NCBI GenBank assembly: GCA_022539475.1
Contig: VCMS01000003.1
Coordinates: 456,983-520,982, forward strand
Direction of reading: 5' to 3'
DNA length: 64,000 nt
Source of the DNA: Gracilaria domingensis
Lineage: Eukaryota; Rhodophyta; Florideophyceae; Gracilariales; Gracilariaceae
Below, piece after piece: positions 32,846-43,144 of the stretch. The notes beneath the pieces were generated by a model that saw only the letters and a program-made list of their open reading frames with translations, searched no databases and was not told the DNA's origin. Both the position numbers and the translations under genes were made by a program. Within the stretch, counting starts at the first letter, position 1, and each line of letters begins with the position of its first letter.

Positions 32846-34487
32846 TTCGCCGTCGTCGCCGCCGTCATCGCCGTCGCCGCGCTCGCCGCCGCCAAACCGC
32901 TCGCTGGCCAGTCTGCACGAGCTCACCGAGCGCATCGCCGACCTGCTGCACGTCGGCTCCATCCACAACGACCACCTGCACTGCCCCAAGGACGCGCCGC
33001 TGGGCTACCTGCACGCCACCACCCACGTCGTCGTCGTGTTCGGCAAGCACCTCATCCGCGACCAGCTCACGGTCGAGTACGCAAAGCGCATCCTCACGCT
33101 GGTCAAGCAGATTGCCAGGCGCGCGCTCAACCCGCACGTCATCTGCTTCACGGGCGGCAACGGGCTGCACGACGACGGCACCATCTCCGAGGCCGCCGCG
33201 GGCTACGCCTTCTTCCGCAACGTGTGCGAGGAGGCGCGCGTCGACGTGTCCAACTTCAAGTTCATCCTGGAGCGCAACAGCCACAACACCAAGGAGAACC
33301 TGCGCAACGTCATCGAGGAGCTGCGCCGCCGCTTCGGCGCCGACGCGCTCTCGGCCTGCCATTTCACCCTCGTCTCCAGTGACTACCACCTCATCCGCAT
33401 CCAGGAGGTGCACCGCCTCAGCCCGCGCCAGAGCGTGCTCTTCCCGCTCGAGGTCTCCGCCTCCACCTGGAACTGCATCTTTGCCGCCTACCCGTTCTGC
33501 GTCAGTCGCGACGCCGCCACCGCCTTTCTGGGCCGCGCCGTCGTGCTGGCCAACGACCTGGGCATCCTGCACGTCAACCTCAAGGGCGCGCTCGTCGACC
33601 GCGAGTTTGTCGCCAAGGAGAACCTCGACCGTCTCAACGAGACCTTTGCCAAGATGCGCGAGATGTACCGCGTCATCCACTCCAGCACCTCCGCCACCGG
33701 CGGCTTTCGCACCGACATGCGCGCGCACGCCGAGACGCTCGAGCTCGCCATTCACCACATTCGCGAGGTGCACACGCTGCTGCGCCCGCTCAATGAGACG
33801 GGCGCCTCCGTGCCGCACGCCCACCTCGACCTCGCGCTGCAGCACCTCACCAGCGCCATTCGCGCCATGCGCTCCTCCATGGACCCGGACCGCGTGCTCA
33901 AGACGCACGACCGCATGGCCATCATCGAGGACATGGTCAGTTTTGTTGCCGAACAGAAAGCCATGCCGCACTCGCCGCGCGCGCCCGACTCTGGCGGCGA
34001 TGATGGCCACAACGAGCAGCCCGTTTACCCCGCAGAAAGCACCGACGTCTCGTTTTTCGACTCGTCCGCGGGCAAGCCGTCCGACAAGCGCAAGCCGCCG
34101 ACGCGGATGACCACCACCATGATCAACGAGGTCACGTGGAGGGGTGGCCAGATGTTCAAGGGCAACGGCAAGAAGATTGCTCGCGATGGACCCAACATCA
34201 TCATTGCGGACAGCGCCGCTCCCATTGCGCCCAACTCTCCGCAACGAAGCTCCCCAAGGACGCGTCGCACCGCTGCCCATTCAGACACGTTGGCCGGCGC
34301 GCTTGCCAGCTCGTTGGTATCGAACAAAGCGCCCAAACCTCGGTCGTCCGCTGCGAATGCGAATTCTCGCTCTCGCTCTCGCTCCTCCGCTGCTCGCAAG
34401 GCACAGACCCGTGCGTCAACCTCGTCCAAGAAACGGAAAACGTCCGCCAGAAAGCTCGCTAGTCCGTCGCAGAGCGAAAGCGCATAA
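32694..34487 (+). CDS. DUF218/YdcF-like protein with disordered basic tail
   Basis: This protein has 597 residues. Residues 1-70 are low-complexity (Ser/Pro run at 39-66). Residues about 110-290 carry DUF218 (ElyC/SanA/YdcF-type) marks: VVVVFGKHL (112-120), CFTGGNG (151-157), SEAAAGYAFF, ERNSHNTKEN (193-202) and LVSSDYHLIRIQEVHRL (226-242). In bacteria the family includes envelope proteins; in algae its role is unclear. Residues about 300-420 are helical. From about 430 the tail is disordered and Ser/Arg/Lys-rich, like a nuclear signal. GC at third positions drops sharply after about 33.9 kb, within the gene. The start is the first ATG after the spacer (context GCCATGTCG). Confidence 0.75.
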
Positions 34488-35412
34488 GCGTCTTCTTCGT
34501 TCGTCCTTCTATTTTGTTTCTTTTTTTCTTTCTTTTCTTTTCTTGTTCGATTGCTCAGTGCAGCAAAAGAACGAATGACGGGGGAGGCGCTTCTTATCCT
34601 GAACTGGATCTGGTCCTCATGTTTTTGTTTCTTTCTTTTTTAAGCTGGTCAAGGAGAAGGGAGGGTCATTGAACCCTTCACAATTGTAACTATTTCAAAG
34701 GGTCATGGTGAAGATTTGTGTGGCAAGCTTTGTGTTGTTGAGCATGGAGCGCAGCCCATATCATACTCGTTCACGATGGACCGTCGTCTCAGACATTCTA
34801 ACAGTTCTTCCTTTTAAAGTATTCAGTTTTTTTGTATAAGCCATACTTCCGCAGTTTGCTTGTTGCTCCTTGTATTGTGCCGCCGGACGATTGCAATCTT
34901 TTATCATCGGTGAGGCAGGCTATAAAAAGGTTAAACATTGCATTTCCTCTGGAAATGATTCTCGAACCCATGGGTAACCATTGGGATCAAACGCCAGAAA
35001 CAAGTACTACCATCGTTGTGATAGTAACATGATGATGATGATGTTGTACTGAGCGTGCATGTACGTAAACACTGCAAAAAATTCTCTACTCGTAGTTCTC
35101 AGACATCCGCGTGGCAAGGAAGACTGAATGCAGAGTCTGCTTCGTGCACTTCTTCTACCTGCGAAACGCACGGTGAGCGGCAGCAGCAACACAGAAAACG
35201 TGCCTGTACACACACTGTACCCAATTACCCTCGTGGCCTTCCATTTAGATTGTGTGCTACACACGAACCGCGTGCGGACCATGACTTTGGTCGGTGAAAG
35301 ACTGCGTGCAGACCGAGACTTCAAAAGGGATAATATCCCTTTTGAACTCTCATATTATATTATAATATATCTACTATGATGTCCCTGATATTGGCAAAGG
35401 GCTGTCCTAGAT
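34488..35412. other. Convergent spacer, no gene seen
   Basis: This 925-bp spacer separates two convergent genes. It holds a T-rich run (34510-34545), a short GAT microsatellite (35031-35043) and an AT stretch of alternating TAT (35350-35370). No ORF in it is convincing. Confidence 0.6.
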
Positions 35413-36960
35413 TTACTGTGGATCAGGTTCCTTCGTCCTCAGAGTTACCATCTCTTCTGCACTAACAGGGTGTACTGGCATTGTAGAGTCAAAATCTGCC
35501 TTAGTGGCGCCCGCCTTCATAGCAACGCCGAGGATTTGAATGACCTCACCGGCAGCAGCGTCTAGCATGTGAACGCCGACCACTTTATCAGTACTTTTCT
35601 CCACGATCAGCTTCATGAACGTCTTCTCCCCCTCACGCTTGGTAAGCGTGTGCTTCATTGGTCGAAATGCTGTCTTGTACACATCAACGCCATGCTTTCC
35701 ATACTTGTCCCTTGCTTGTGATTCGGTTAAACCACAGGTCCCAATGCTCGGAGTCGAAAATACAGCGGTCGGGATATCATTGTAGTTAACGTTTCTCCTC
35801 TTGTCACCGTAGTGGGTGTCCGCGAAGGCATGGCCCTCAGCAATAGCGACAGGGGTCAGACATACCCTATCTGTGACGTCACCAATAGCGTAAATGTGGT
35901 CAACATTGGTCTTGTTCCAATCATCGACGAGAATCTTTCCCTTCTCACCAGTCTTCACTCCGGCCACGTCAAGCGCAATAGTTTCTGTGCTCGGAACACG
36001 ACCTGTGGCGTACATGACCAGATCGGTCTCAAAAACGTCACCATTGTTTGTGGTTACTGTCAATGATCCGTCGCTGTTCTTCACAATCTTCTTCACTGTC
36101 GAATTGAAACGAACATCGACACCAGTGATCCTCATCTGCTCCGCGAGATGTTTTCGAACGTCATCGTCAAAACCTCTCAAAAATACGTCGCGTCGGTACA
36201 GCTGAACAACTTGAGATCCATATCCATGGAAGATGCACGCAAACTCGACAGCAATGTATCCGCCGCCGACAATCATAGCGCGCTTCGGGAGCTCTTCAAG
36301 ATAGAATGCCTCGTTACTCGTGATGACATGTTCTCTTCCTTCAAAATCAGGTACGAAAGGATGACCGCCCGTAGCCACAAGAATCTTATCGGCGGTATAC
36401 TGCTCATCGCCGACTTGAATAGTATGACTATCAACAAACTTTGCCGTGCCTCGAACAAGGTGCACTCCAGCCTTGTCCAGTAACCTGCCGTAGATACCAT
36501 TCAGTCGCTCAATTTCAGCATTCTTGTTCCGAATGAGGCGCGGCCAGTCCAAAGACGGCTTTGGAACATCCCACCCGTACGCAGTAGCATCATGAAAATC
36601 GTGGCCATAGTGGCTTCCATAAACAAACAACTTCTTGGGCACGCAACCAACGTTAACACAGGTCCCACCTAAAGGCTTATTCTCAGCCACTGCAACCTTT
36701 GCTCCGTGGTTGGCAGCAATACGAGAGGCACGCACACCGCCAGAACCGGCGCCGATAACGAACAGATCATACTGATACCCGTGCGGCAGCGTGGTCTGCT
36801 CTTGTGTGGTTTGAGATGCCGCTGCAGACATTGTGAAGACGGGAGCCGCACAAGTGCGTCTGAGAGGAGAGAAGAACGTTAAAGATCGGGTTGCGGTGGT
36901 CAGAGATTTGACCAGGCCAGTTGAACGCAGCGCAACGGGCGATACGAAGGCGGAGGGCAT
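35413..36960 (-). CDS. GSR: Glutathione reductase
   Basis: This flavoprotein reduces oxidised glutathione with NADPH and has 515 residues. Seen are the FAD-binding VIGAGSGGVRASR (about 68-80), the redox pair CVNVGC (101-106) followed by VPKKLFVYG, the NADPH-side IVGGGYIAVEFA, the second FAD site IYAIGDVTDR, and the C-terminal HPVSAEEMVTLR with the catalytic His. Family length without a leader is about 460-470. The first 43 residues (Ser/Arg/Thr-rich, few acids) look like a transit peptide, so an organelle form is likely. A second in-frame Met at residue 44 (MSAAASQ) could start a cytosolic form by alternative initiation. No intron is seen. Confidence 0.95.
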   Translation of the reverse strand: MPSAFVSPVALRSTGLVKSLTTATRSLTFFSPLRRTCAAPVFTMSAAASQTTQEQTTLPHGYQYDLFVIGAGSGGVRASRIAANHGAKVAVAENKPLGGTCVNVGCVPKKLFVYGSHYGHDFHDATAYGWDVPKPSLDWPRLIRNKNAEIERLNGIYGRLLDKAGVHLVRGTAKFVDSHTIQVGDEQYTADKILVATGGHPFVPDFEGREHVITSNEAFYLEELPKRAMIVGGGYIAVEFACIFHGYGSQVVQLYRRDVFLRGFDDDVRKHLAEQMRITGVDVRFNSTVKKIVKNSDGSLTVTTNNGDVFETDLVMYATGRVPSTETIALDVAGVKTGEKGKILVDDWNKTNVDHIYAIGDVTDRVCLTPVAIAEGHAFADTHYGDKRRNVNYNDIPTAVFSTPSIGTCGLTESQARDKYGKHGVDVYKTAFRPMKHTLTKREGEKTFMKLIVEKSTDKVVGVHMLDAAAGEVIQILGVAMKAGATKADFDSTMPVHPVSAEEMVTLRTKEPDPQ

Positions 36961-38048
36961 GGTGTTTTTATCAGCACGGACGGGACAGTAGAATTCTGAG
37001 GAATCCGGGAAAGGGGCACGATTGGCGCGCGTTGAAAACGGGACATACGTCGATGCATCTGCAGCTCAGCGGCAGGCAGCTTGCATAGAAATTCGAGGAT
37101 TCCCCAGGGTCAACCCTTCTGCGTTGTGCGCGCGGAAATAAAGCCGCACGTGCGTGGCATGCCCAAAATTTCGACTCTCATCAGAATGCGCCCGAACGGG
37201 CCGATGGAACACTTGCGAACGATCTGTTCATGTTCGTCATCGACGGCATCACGAGGTAGCCTTCTACTCTTGCCAGTCTTTCCAGTATCCCTCCACTATT
37301 ACTCCGCATCATGTTGGCAACACTCGAGTGTAACTTCGTCGCGTTGGCAGCCCAACGCCGCCAGCCATTCGCATTTCGACATCCAATGGATGTCCCGGGC
37401 GGCCTCCGTGATACCTTTTGCCCCTTATGCACCACACTTCTTGCTCCCCAACAGACTGCGACCCAGACCGTGTGGTGAAGATGAAAACATCATCATCCTG
37501 CTTCCCTGTCCACTATCCCTCTGCCGTACGCTTGCCGCATGCGACTGTCGTATGCGAAGTGGTCGCGAAACAACGATTTCCGAAAAACACAGTATCACGA
37601 ATCGTGATTCACGATACGTCAAGTTTTGTAAACAGCGAAAATTATCCACTGATATGACTCTAGTCTAGTGAGTCTACACGTAAAATCATCTGCCGAAAGT
37701 TTGATACACTCTGGCCAATGGCCATTTCGCCCCTTCCGATGATACGGAGTATTGATATCGCTCAGATACTCTGCGTGTTGAATTATCTGCGAGAGAAGAT
37801 CCGTCGTTACAGGAGGGCTAGTAGAAGGGTGGCATACTGGTGAACCCATGCGGTGTATTCATATCTAGAACCATCAACCCGTATCCGTATTGGACACGGC
37901 AACTGAGGTGCTATCCTTGTATCCCATTCACTTGTACTGGTTTTCTTATTCAACTTCGGACCAGGATCCATCAGGACTCTTTCACCAGCTTTCGTGACAG
38001 ACATTTTGGGATTCCACCCAAGAGGCACCTCGAGAAGCTCCCGAGTCA
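36961..38048. other. Spacer upstream of GSR, no firm gene
   Basis: This is about 1.1 kb. Several overlapping ORFs on both strands (for example 37081-37668 plus and 37807-38067 minus) give no recognisable protein. The minus-strand 86-residue ORF 37807-38067 has a fairly protein-like composition (VPLGWNPKMSVTKAGERVLM) and could be a small gene. An inverted repeat around ATCACGAATCGTGAT lies at 37597-37611, probably in the GSR upstream region. Confidence 0.4.
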
Positions 38049-38303
38049 ATGGCAGGAGAAACACCATTATCTCCCAGGGCGTCGAGAATTATGGCTGTGG
38101 GTTGCTCCCTAATCGCAACTCTCTCAGTATTGACATCGACGCCACAGACCACGCCCCAGGGACGAGATCATGTGCTAACCAGTGTCCAAAGAAAGCTTAC
38201 TGATCTCTGGCTCTCTGTTACGACTTTGGATGAGGAAGAGGTTGCGCGTTTAAGGGCTTATCAGGAACGGCGGAGGGAATCGAAAAAGAACTTGAGCGGT
38301 TAA
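38049..38303 (+). CDS. Small hypothetical protein, one membrane segment
   Basis: This is an 84-residue ORF ending 52 bp before the convergent acyl-CoA-binding gene, the same spacing style as other gene pairs here. A hydrophobic segment (IMAVGCSLIATLSVL) lies at residues 14-28. A charged helical tail follows (LDEEEVARLRAYQERRRESKK), like small mitochondrial or ER membrane subunits. An alternative start is the Met at residue 15 (38091). I do not recognise the family. The ORF overlaps the front of a minus-strand ORF (37807-38067); at most one of them is likely to be real. Confidence 0.4.
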   Translation: MAGETPLSPRASRIMAVGCSLIATLSVLTSTPQTTPQGRDHVLTSVQRKLTDLWLSVTTLDEEEVARLRAYQERRRESKKNLSG

Positions 38304-38354
38304 CATCGTGTCACCTTTTTCTGTTCTCGGGAGCAGATGAACTTGAGGAACACC

Positions 38355-39239
38355 TCATTTACGTAAACGATAGTAAGCAATAGCAATAGCTGCGAAACCG
38401 ATGAATGTTGCTCCAAGGCACATCCGAGTTGAAACACTCGCTACGGTCGGAGCATATGAACTAAACAATCCACCCTGCTTAAATGGCGTACTTTTCCTTC
38501 TCCACTTCCTTGTTCTAACTTCGTCAACTACCTTTTTCGTTTCGTCACTAGCGAGAGCCAACGCATCATCCCCATGGACGTCAGATATGTCCGTGCGAGC
38601 ACCGTGTGAAAGGAGCAGACCGACCATTTCAGAATGATCGCAACAAGCAGCATAGTGCAGAGCAGTCTGTCCTTCCTCATCCACGGCGTTGATATCCGCG
38701 CCTGCTTCGACAAGAACATCGACAACCTCAAACTCATTCCTATCAACAGCACGCATCAAGGCGGTGAGGCCATCTTGGTCTTTATAATCTGGAGATACAC
38801 CTTGTGTTCTCAAACACTGGATGACTGCAGATATGTTACCGACCGCCGCCCAGTAGCATATGTCAAAATGCTCTGTAGCATCTTCTTCATTTTCAGGAGC
38901 AACATCGAAACCTGACGAGACTTGCTTCCCGAATAAAGAACCTTGCTTTTGCCCGGAGGACTTCGACGCGGGGGCGTTTTGTAGGCTTTTCACTAGTTGG
39001 GTGTATTCCTTCATTGCTTCCTCTCGCTCCAAATGACTGCTCGAGTGCCACGCCGTCCATTTTGCAAAGCCAGTAGGATCAAGAAACGCCGATGGTGCTT
39101 GGTTTGGCGCAGTGCCTTTCTTGACTACAGAGTACAAACCATACAATTCTAATTGTTCCTCTTGAGTAACGTTTGTAAGTCTCCCGGATGAGACGAATTC
39201 CGATGCCTCGTCAAAGGCGGCTTCTGTCTCATTCGTCAT
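38355..39239 (-). CDS. Acyl-CoA-binding protein with ankyrin repeats
   Basis: This 294-residue protein has three parts. Residues about 5-90 are an acyl-CoA-binding domain (AAFDEASEFV, LELYGLYSVVKKGTAPNQAPSAF, KWTAWHS). Residues about 125-225 contain ankyrin repeats (DGLTALMRAVDRNEFEVVDVL, EGQTALHYAACCDHSEMVGLL). The tail has one membrane segment at about 270-288 followed by YRLRK, so it is probably tail-anchored in the ER or a related membrane. The first two parts match the ACBD6/plant ACBP1-2 design, which binds long-chain acyl-CoA and moves it between membranes. In plant ACBP1/2 the membrane segment is N-terminal, so the C-terminal anchor here is a difference. Its start is 391 bp from the divergent neighbour. 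Confidence 0.9.
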   Translation of the reverse strand: MTNETEAAFDEASEFVSSGRLTNVTQEEQLELYGLYSVVKKGTAPNQAPSAFLDPTGFAKWTAWHSSSHLEREEAMKEYTQLVKSLQNAPASKSSGQKQGSLFGKQVSSGFDVAPENEEDATEHFDICYWAAVGNISAVIQCLRTQGVSPDYKDQDGLTALMRAVDRNEFEVVDVLVEAGADINAVDEEGQTALHYAACCDHSEMVGLLLSHGARTDISDVHGDDALALASDETKKVVDEVRTRKWRRKSTPFKQGGLFSSYAPTVASVSTRMCLGATFIGFAAIAIAYYRLRK

Positions 39240-39630
39240 AGCTTGGTATGACTACACGCTTTGTTAACGACGAGAACGTTTCAATGGAATTAGCTTTGAC
39301 GCAAGCCTACGAAAGTGGGGTGGCGGTCGCAAACAGCAACCAGACTGGGAAACGCGCATTTCGTGGCTGTTTTGGGTGATTTTGACTCTTTATTTCTATC
39401 GACACTCGAAATTCTTCTGATGTGTACAATACCCACTGAACAAGACAACGTTGTTGTTTATAAAGCTGATTCCATCGCACCCGCCCACACTTCTAATTCA
39501 ATCCGTGCTTCTCTGTTCAAGTTTCTTCAACGCTGAAGGAGGGGCTGCAAACGGTCTTTGCTAACAAACACCTCTCGTTGTTTCCGAGAAGAAGCTTTTT
39601 CGAAGTCAAATTGGTGCAAAGTACAACATC
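39240..39630. promoter_or_regulatory. Divergent promoter spacer
   Basis: This 391-bp spacer lies between two divergent genes and must hold both promoters. No TATA box or other strong motif is evident. Confidence 0.4.
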
Positions 39631-40767
39631 ATGGCCGAACAACGAAGCGCGTCAATTGCCGAGAAGAACGCCGCGTTAAGGCGAGGAACTAGAAACCGGA
39701 TCGCCAAAAGAAGGCCGGGATTCGTAGACCCCTTCTCCCTTCGAAAGAAACGCAAAACGAAGGTGGAGGGGGACGAATTACTCAGTGCACTTTCGCCTTG
39801 CTCGGAAGAAGGGAACTTGAAGGTAAGGTTGCCGCAAAACACCCAAAGCCTAGACTCGACGGAGAAGAATCACAACTCCTCGAGCTTCGAGGGAAGTAGA
39901 GCTATCTCTGAGGTGGTTCACAGACTTCCGACTTCGAACCCGAAGGTAAGGGTGATTATCCGGAGAAAACCGCAACCAGATGTTCCCAACACCGCATCGC
40001 TGAAGTTGGTTCTCAGTGACAAGCCTGTTGTCAAACTCAACCTTCGAATTAAACCTCCGCAACCGAAGGTTGAGTCGAATCTTGTTGAAACCTCCCCAAC
40101 CCGTGGCGGACGGCAACAAGCTGACACAGAGCCTAATTCTGGCGTCAAAGTCAGAAAGCAGGAGGGCGGGGAAATCCCCAGCAACCCTCTGCGCAAGAGT
40201 CCGCTCGGCAAAAGTCCTCACAAGGTGATCACGAAAGTGAAGCTTCTAGTTTCTCCTAGACGTGACGTCAAGAGAAGTTTATCCGATAGGGAAGAGAACT
40301 CGTTTGATCGCTGTCAGCGTCAAGCGTTGGAGTCCAGTCAGAGGCCTCAAAAGAAGAGACGAAACTCAGAATCGCTTGAAAACTCGGAGGACTCCCACGC
40401 TACGCAAACACCGACCAAATCCATAGTCCCAATCGAAGATGTTACCAAACGGTCAAACGAGAAGCGACATGATGTAGAGGCAGAACACCAAAAGCCCCAA
40501 CTAAAGTCGGAACCAAAGGAAGATATGAAGGAAGTACGTACAGCCATAGGTATGGAACTGAAAAGGACGCAAAGTTCTGAGGATGAGAAGGCAAGAGAAG
40601 AATCGAAGCTGACTACGAAGACTCCGAAGAAGAACGTGAATCTTGCTTTACAGGCAAAGTTGCTTCCTATCCGCAAACGACCGTATATGCGCGAAGAAAG
40701 AGCTTCCTCGTCACCCGTATTGAGGAGAAGTACGAGGAACAGACAAAGACAGGGCTATTCAAGATGA
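39631..40767 (+). CDS. Basic, disordered nuclear-type protein, unknown
   Basis: This 378-residue protein is very rich in Lys, Arg, Ser and Glu and has no folded domain that I recognise. Nuclear-type basic clusters occur early (RLRKKRKTK-like at about 29-37) and late. A similar motif lies near both ends: RRGTRNRIAKRR (19-30) and RRSTRNRQRQ (about 365-374). Short beta-like repeats KVRVIIRRKP, VKLNLRIKPP and KVKLLVSPRR are spaced through residues 100-210. It could be a chromatin or RNA-associated protein; this is composition-based inference only. The start ATG at 39631 is the first in the frame, and the gene is intronless. Confidence 0.65.
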   Translation: MAEQRSASIAEKNAALRRGTRNRIAKRRPGFVDPFSLRKKRKTKVEGDELLSALSPCSEEGNLKVRLPQNTQSLDSTEKNHNSSSFEGSRAISEVVHRLPTSNPKVRVIIRRKPQPDVPNTASLKLVLSDKPVVKLNLRIKPPQPKVESNLVETSPTRGGRQQADTEPNSGVKVRKQEGGEIPSNPLRKSPLGKSPHKVITKVKLLVSPRRDVKRSLSDREENSFDRCQRQALESSQRPQKKRRNSESLENSEDSHATQTPTKSIVPIEDVTKRSNEKRHDVEAEHQKPQLKSEPKEDMKEVRTAIGMELKRTQSSEDEKAREESKLTTKTPKKNVNLALQAKLLPIRKRPYMREERASSSPVLRRSTRNRQRQGYSR

Positions 40768-41474
40768 AGATTTCATGCTCTTTGCTATGTTGCGTTCACA
40801 GCTGATCACGCTTATTCTTCAAAACTCCAAACTGCATGATACCAAGCTTGGTTCAACAATGTACTTTAACCTGGATCCCATATATGTAACGAAGCATGAC
40901 TGAAACTCCTCACTTTCGTTACATTCCTGAAAGGCCGTCTGTGTGAGCTCTTTTACAATCCATCGTTTGACCAAGTTAACACGGGCGACGCTCTTGCATG
41001 GAAGCAATATGTGCATAGTATATCTTTACTAGCTCAGTTTCACAACTTTGGACTCAAATGAGATTCCGCTCATGGAAACTGAAGGATACCCGTTGGACAG
41101 ATATTCAAGTGCTCTGTACCGAGCATGATGGTATAAGGGCAGAGACATAATACCATCAATCGAGATATAGACACAAGGCGGAATTGTAGGTATCGAGGCA
41201 TCGTCGTGATGCCCAAAAGAACAAAGCTTCTTCAATGCAAACAAACTGTGCCATTGCTCATCATTGTGAGTATAGAAGAGTTCCGAGGTTTCTGCAGGCC
41301 TCACATTACAGAGAATGGGACCCAGTCAAGAACTCTCTGGAATACATTCAACCATTTTAGTTCGTACTCTCTATAGCGAATTTGATTACTAGCCTTGTGT
41401 CTTCTGTGGCTGTCTCGATGACAAGACGAGATACATAAAACCTTTAGAGAATCTTTATAGGCGCAACTCATATG
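40768..41474. other. Convergent spacer, no gene seen
   Basis: This 707-bp spacer lies between two convergent genes. A 91-residue minus-strand ORF (41029-41304) has no recognisable features, and I do not call it. Confidence 0.5.
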
Positions 41475-42356
41475 CTATGCTGCGGCTAACTGTTCTGCGA
41501 GGGCGTCAAATTCGGCTTCTTTGGCGCGATAATCGAGCAACCAAGCATTTGATGGAGCCACTTTCTCAAGCTGAGCAAAGTATCTATTGACAAGCTCTGT
41601 AGGTTTGTTTCTGTACTTTGATGAACATATCACATTTATGAGAGATGTGACGCAGTTGGGGTTCTTCGTCAGCGCCTCGGTAAGAACTCGCTCGCTCTCA
41701 TCCGGTTTTCCCATGGCAAGATGACAAACTGCCATGCCGTTCAAGATTTGATCAGTTGCCCCATGTCGCTCGAGAAGGTCTTGATACATGTAAATAGCTT
41801 CTTGTACTCCTTCCCCACCTTTGTAGAGATGAACCCACGCGTTCGCCAGCTGTGTGAGTGTTGCGTCCTCGTCTATAGATTGCATTTCGGCGACTTCCTT
41901 CTCAGCGGCATCAGGGCGATCCATTCGAAGCAGTACCTGAACCATAACAGCAATCTCTTCCAAGGATCGGACGCGATTCGCACATCTCAAAGCATTATCA
42001 AAGTCACCAAGCTGCGCGAGGACAATGGCACACATCAACAAACAACTGGGTGAAGCTGCCGCAATCTCATCAGTCGAAAATTGTTCGACTTTGGCCGCAG
42101 CGGTTTCTGCAGAAGACGGATCTTTGCTCAATTGGGCAAGAACTTTTACCAATTGCAGAGCAGGAGCTGAATCGTCAGAGACAGAGGCGATTATAGCGTC
42201 ATAATTTCCCTTCGCAAGTTCAATGCGCTTCAGTATGACATCTCGCTCTATTTGCGATTTCTGATCATCGACGGATACCGTTTCCCCTTCTTGAGATGCA
42301 GAGGCCAGGTTTCCCAGGTAGAAGTAGTTGCGGAGTTCAAACAATTCGTCAGACAT
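41475..42356 (-). CDS. COPE: Coatomer epsilon subunit (epsilon-COP)
   Basis: This 293-residue protein has the usual family length. The N-terminus LFELRNYFYLGNLASAS is the conserved start of epsilon-COP. The rest is a TPR-like helical repeat protein: ALRCANRVRSLEEIAVMVQVLLRMDRPDAAEKEVAEM, LANAWVHLYKGGEGVQEAIYMYQDLLE and LNGMAVCHLAMGKPDESERVLTEALTKNPN, the last being the best-conserved part of the family. It is a soluble subunit of the COPI coat, which carries cargo from Golgi to ER, and binds the alpha-COP C-terminus. It is divergent from the cysteinyl-tRNA synthetase gene. Confidence 0.93.
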   Translation of the reverse strand: MSDELFELRNYFYLGNLASASQEGETVSVDDQKSQIERDVILKRIELAKGNYDAIIASVSDDSAPALQLVKVLAQLSKDPSSAETAAAKVEQFSTDEIAAASPSCLLMCAIVLAQLGDFDNALRCANRVRSLEEIAVMVQVLLRMDRPDAAEKEVAEMQSIDEDATLTQLANAWVHLYKGGEGVQEAIYMYQDLLERHGATDQILNGMAVCHLAMGKPDESERVLTEALTKNPNCVTSLINVICSSKYRNKPTELVNRYFAQLEKVAPSNAWLLDYRAKEAEFDALAEQLAAA

Positions 42357-43144
42357 GCTTGTTCGAATACGGCTGAGTATATGAATCTGGTGAAAAGTAG
42401 ACTGAAAGCTCTCGGTCCAGCGCTGGGGCGTTCGCTCGGTTTAGTTCAGAAATATGGCGCTGCGTATATGTCTGGAATGTGGCTCTATCAGGAGCACAAG
42501 GGAAACTACGTAGGCAGGGCAGGGCAAGAAGAGACTCTTGTTACGATTGAAGTCCCGCTGTCAGCGGTTACAATCTTTCCTATGCACTGCGTTCACACTG
42601 CGAACTTCACAGTGTGAAGTTCACACTGTGCACGTGCAGGCAAAGCAAATCACGTCGGCTCGTGCTCTGACATACACTTACCTTACGCAGTCAAGATCGA
42701 CGTTCGGAAAGCATCAACGCGGCCACCACCTGACCAGACCTTTCACGACGCAAATTAACCGATTTCGAATCGGTAAGCTTCCGCTTTGGAGCCTTGTTGT
42801 CGGCTAGAGCCGCGTGAGCAGAATTCTCAGTATTCAATGTCTACCGACGGCACCAAAACACTCTGCGTTTACGAAACCCTTTTGCTTCCTTCGTTCCTGC
42901 AAACGGAACAGACGTAGTTCGAATGAGTATAGAGTAATCGGCGTCTCAAACAAGAATGTAACAACTTTGTTGCAGGCCGAGATCAACTACGTGTAGTCGC
43001 AAGTCGGGGTTTTGGCAAGCATCGGTATTTTGCTAAAAAGGTGTTCTTCTTTCTTTCTACATTGATATCTTGTTCCTTGCGTTCTTCAGTAGCAGTCCAG
43101 CTCCCTAAGGTGTATATAGCATTCTATGCCACTTTGGTATCCAA
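42357..43144. promoter_or_regulatory. Divergent spacer with a perfect palindrome
   Basis: This 788-bp spacer separates COPE and the cysteinyl-tRNA synthetase gene. It holds the 23-bp palindrome at 42608-42630, directly followed by CACGTG (42631-42636). A long ORF on the plus strand (42252-42617) overlaps COPE and looks like a shadow. Confidence 0.5.
42608..42636. promoter_or_regulatory. 23-bp palindrome plus CACGTG box
   Basis: The arms CACAGTGTGAA and TTCACACTGTG are perfect complements around a single G, and CACGTG abuts the right arm. A third partial copy (GTTCACACTG) lies at 42591-42600. It is 252 bp upstream of COPE and 509 bp upstream of the other gene. A dimeric transcription-factor site is the simplest reading. 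Confidence 0.5.

Noticed and set aside
37081-37668. 195-residue plus-strand ORF
   Set aside because: Composition (Ser, His, Arg, Cys scattered) is not protein-like, no domain is seen and it overlaps other open frames.
42252-42617. 121-residue plus-strand ORF
   Set aside because: It overlaps the COPE start on the opposite strand and has no recognisable features.
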